Source of the DNA: Lachnoclostridium sp. UBA1434
GTDB taxonomy: Bacteria > Bacillota > Clostridia > Lachnospirales > Lachnospiraceae
Assembly: GCA_002329645.1 (NCBI GenBank)
Contig: DCTS01000066.1
Location: 1,724 to 18,110, forward strand
DNA length: 16,387 nucleotides
Direction of reading: 5' to 3'
Within the stretch, counting starts at the first letter, position 1; each line of letters starts with the position of its first letter. The notes beneath the pieces were generated by a model. It had not been told where the DNA came from. It saw only the letters and a program-made list of their open reading frames with translations, and did no database searches. Positions 14,480 through 16,387 of the stretch are shown piece after piece. A program made the translations under genes and the position numbers.

Positions 14480-15655
14480 ATGGAAGATCAGGATAACGAC
14501 TTTTTAAGTGACCCGGGCATTGAAAAGGCAGCCCGTATAAGGCTTAACAGTTCATTAAAAATCGGCTTTATAGGTTTCGGCCTTATCGGAGGCTCTATTG
14601 CCAAGGCTTTGAAAAAGGTTAATCCGGCCTATACCATATACGCTTATGATTATCACAAGGATTCTCCGGGCAGGGAGCTCATTGCAGCCCGCTCCGACGG
14701 GATACTTGATGAAATTGTGACATCCCTTCAGGAAGGCATTCCCGAATGTGATATACTGTTTCTGTGCGCTCCTGTGATGTCCAATATCGAATATCTTGCT
14801 CAGCTTAAATCTGTTATAAAAGGCTCCTGCATTATTACGGATGTCGGAAGTGTTAAAGGTAATATACATGATGCCGCTTCGGCACTTGGACTTGAGGATG
14901 TCTTTATCGGCGGCCATCCGATGACAGGCTCCGAGAAAACGGGGTACTTAAATTCCAATTCGCTGATGTTGGAGAACGCTTATTATATTCTTACTCCCAC
15001 ATCCGGAACTTCAGTTGAAAGCTTAAGCTTCATGTGTCTTTTGGTTAAGCGGATGGGATCAATTCCTATAATACTTGATTATAATGAGCACGATAAAATT
15101 ACTGCGGCGATAAGTCACCTTCCCCATATTATCGCAGCGCAGTTAGTTAATCTTATACGTGAGAACGACAAGGATTCAGACAGGATGAAGACACTGGCCG
15201 CCGGCGGTTTTAAGGATATAACAAGGATTGCGTCATCCTCGCCTGTCATGTGGCAGAATATATGCCTGACCAATGCGCAGGCCATCCGGAGTGAGCTTGA
15301 AAGCTACATAAGCTATTTAAGGAACGTATCGGATGCCCTGCTGAATATGGACGGTGAATACCTCTATAATATATTCAATACCGCAGGCGAATACCGCAGC
15401 TCCATACCCAGCAAGGCAATTGGCCTGATGAAGAAGATATTTGAAATATACATGGATATCGCAGATGAGACCGGAGCCATAGCTTCAATAGCTTCACTGC
15501 TTGCCAGGGAAGGCATAAGTATAAAAAATATCGGGATAATCCATAACCGTGAATTTGAAGAGGGCGTGCTTAGAATAGAGTTTTATGAGGAAAAGGCTAT
15601 GAGTAATGCAGTAAGTCTTCTAAAAGGCCGCGGATACAGGATATATGAAAGATAA
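14480..15655 (+). CDS. tyrA: Prephenate dehydrogenase with C-terminal ACT domain
   Basis: Oxidative decarboxylation of prephenate to 4-hydroxyphenylpyruvate with NAD(P)+, leading to tyrosine. After a hydrophilic 25-residue extension the Rossmann domain begins with KIGFIGFGLIGGSIAKAL (27-44). TyrA motifs follow: TDVGSVKG (120-127), GGHPMTGSE (144-152), and AISHLPH (210-216) in the helical dimerisation domain. The last 70 or so residues (about 321-391) form an ACT domain (ETGAIASIASLLAREGISIKN begins it, split here by function only), the usual site of tyrosine feedback. AAGGAGG lies 5-6 nt upstream of ATG 14480. The final codons run into the first unit of the downstream repeat array. Confidence 0.96.
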   Translation: MEDQDNDFLSDPGIEKAARIRLNSSLKIGFIGFGLIGGSIAKALKKVNPAYTIYAYDYHKDSPGRELIAARSDGILDEIVTSLQEGIPECDILFLCAPVMSNIEYLAQLKSVIKGSCIITDVGSVKGNIHDAASALGLEDVFIGGHPMTGSEKTGYLNSNSLMLENAYYILTPTSGTSVESLSFMCLLVKRMGSIPIILDYNEHDKITAAISHLPHIIAAQLVNLIRENDKDSDRMKTLAAGGFKDITRIASSSPVMWQNICLTNAQAIRSELESYISYLRNVSDALLNMDGEYLYNIFNTAGEYRSSIPSKAIGLMKKIFEIYMDIADETGAIASIASLLAREGISIKNIGIIHNREFEEGVLRIEFYEEKAMSNAVSLLKGRGYRIYER

Positions 15656-15917
15656 CAGAATACAAAAGATAACTGAATACAAAAGATAACTGAATTTATT
15701 AATATTGCAGGATCTATAAAGATAGCTGGATCTATAAAGATAGCAGGATCTATAAAGATAACAGAATCTATAAAGATAACTGGTTATGCATGGATAACAG
15801 GTTATATGTAAGTAGCAGATTATATAAGGATAGCAGTTATATAAAGATAACAAATTATATAACGATTGCAGGTTATATACGGATAACAGGTTATATAAAG
15901 GATTACTCTATATAGAT
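15651..15917 (+). repeat. Tandem array of about 15 units (17-19 nt) between tyrA and aroA
   Basis: Degenerate head-to-tail repeats, most units beginning GATAAC, GATAGC or GATTGC and ending in TATAAA or similar. Units start at 15651, 15668, 15685, about 15703, 15721, 15739, 15757, 15775, 15793, 15812, 15829, 15846, 15864, 15882 and 15901 (the last partial). Neighbouring units are most alike: ACAAAA endings first, GATCTATAAA in the middle, GGTTATAT later. The first unit contains the tyrA stop codon and the array ends at the aroA ribosome site, so it fills the whole 272-base gap. Three units contain the near-palindrome ATAAC-AG-GTTAT or its TG variant. Confidence 0.9.
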
Positions 15918-15927
15918 GGAGGAGCAT

Positions 15928-16387
15928 ATGACTAATGGATTAAGAGGGGTTGTCACAGTGCCGGGTGATAAATCAATTTCCCACAGAGCTGTGATGCTGG
16001 GCTCCCTTGCAGAAGGAACTACCGAGGTTGATAATTTTCTTCAGGGGGCGGACTGTCTGTCTACGATCAGATGTTTCAGGGAGCTTGGTATTGCAATTGA
16101 CAATAAGCCTTCAAAAAACAGGGTAATTATACATGGCAATGGACTGCATGGCTTAAAAAAATCAGGGAAAACCCTTGATGTGGGAAACAGCGGTACAACA
16201 ATGCGTCTGCTGTCCGGAATCCTGTGCGGTCAGAGCTTCCCCGGTATAGTAACGGGAGACGACTCTATAAGGAGGCGTCCCATGGACAGGATTATTACTC
16301 CTCTCCGGCTGATGGGCGCCGATATAAAGAGCAGGGATGATAATGGCTGTGCTCCCCTGTTTATTAATCATTCCGACATAAATAAAA
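15928..16387 (+). CDS. aroA: EPSP synthase (3-phosphoshikimate 1-carboxyvinyltransferase), 3' part missing
   Basis: Transfers the enolpyruvyl group of phosphoenolpyruvate to shikimate 3-phosphate in the shikimate pathway, in the cytoplasm. About 153 of an expected 420-430 residues are in the window. Visible motifs are VPGDKSISHR (K15, S16, R20, substrate binding), NFLQGADC, VGNSGTTMRLLSG (phosphoenolpyruvate-binding loop) and GDDSIRRRPMDRI. The loop is of the Firmicutes GNSGTT type, unlike the E. coli GNAGTA type. ATG 15928 follows GGAGG by 5 nt. It is the third gene of the operon with aroF and tyrA, separated from tyrA only by the tandem array. Confidence 0.95.
   Translation, partial: MTNGLRGVVTVPGDKSISHRAVMLGSLAEGTTEVDNFLQGADCLSTIRCFRELGIAIDNKPSKNRVIIHGNGLHGLKKSGKTLDVGNSGTTMRLLSGILCGQSFPGIVTGDDSIRRRPMDRIITPLRLMGADIKSRDDNGCAPLFINHSDINK

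Noticed and set aside
15620..15853. Minus-strand reading frame with repeated Tyr-Leu-Tyr-Arg-Ser hexapeptides
   Set aside because: It is the direct translation of the 18-nt tandem array, overlaps tyrA, and has no ribosome binding site.
15651..15917. Possible CRISPR array
   Set aside because: The repeats are contiguous, degenerate and 17-19 nt long with no unique spacers, and no cas gene is present.

Overview
The window looks like chromosomal DNA from an AT-rich, low-GC Gram-positive anaerobe, most likely a clostridium of the Lachnospiraceae type. This rests on the gene set (rubrerythrin-like protein, YitT family, CAP/SCP extracellular protein, type I-beta DAHP synthase followed by TyrA and AroA), strong Shine-Dalgarno sequences, TTGACA/TATAAT promoters and AT-rich intergenic regions. 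No transposase, integrase, phage gene, rRNA, tRNA or CRISPR array is visible. No wholly new multi-gene system is evident; the unusual signals are in non-coding DNA and in altered active sites.

Layout. 1-2108 (minus): an OmpR-type response regulator and its histidine kinase, overlapping by one base; the kinase runs off the left edge. 2109-2391: regulatory DNA with two inverted repeats and an unassigned consensus promoter pointing right. 2392-3252 (minus): GNAT acetyltransferase. 3450-4313 (plus): YitT-family membrane protein. 4470-5000 (plus): rubrerythrin-like protein that has lost most diiron ligands. 5049-5121: 73-nt near-palindrome, probably a shared terminator. 5144-6400 (minus): secreted CAP-domain protein with a long Asn/Thr/Ser-rich linker. 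6401-6830: divergent intergenic region with a G9 tract and a good promoter. 6831-7534 (plus): Cys-rich YkgJ-like protein and a 63-residue disordered protein. 7720-9043 (minus): a YhbD-like MerR-type HTH protein and a bactofilin-like beta-helix protein, with repeated operator-like sites at the promoter. 9207-10655 (minus): AzgA/PbuG-type purine permease. 10948-13029 (minus): EF-G-like GTPase with non-canonical motifs. 13211-16387 (plus): an aromatic amino acid operon, DAHP synthase, prephenate dehydrogenase and EPSP synthase (cut by the right edge).

How the genes work together. The clearest pathway unit is the aromatic operon: DAHP synthase makes the first shikimate-pathway intermediate, EPSP synthase acts late in the same pathway, and TyrA takes prephenate towards tyrosine. 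It is driven by a perfect consensus promoter, and both of its intergenic gaps are filled with tandem repeats (13 nt x 7 and 17-19 nt x about 15). The YhbD/bactofilin pair resembles the Bacillus subtilis yhbD-yhbE-yhbF neighbourhood. The kinase/regulator pair is a standard membrane sensing system. The remaining genes appear to be independent one- or two-gene units separated by recognisable promoters and hairpins.
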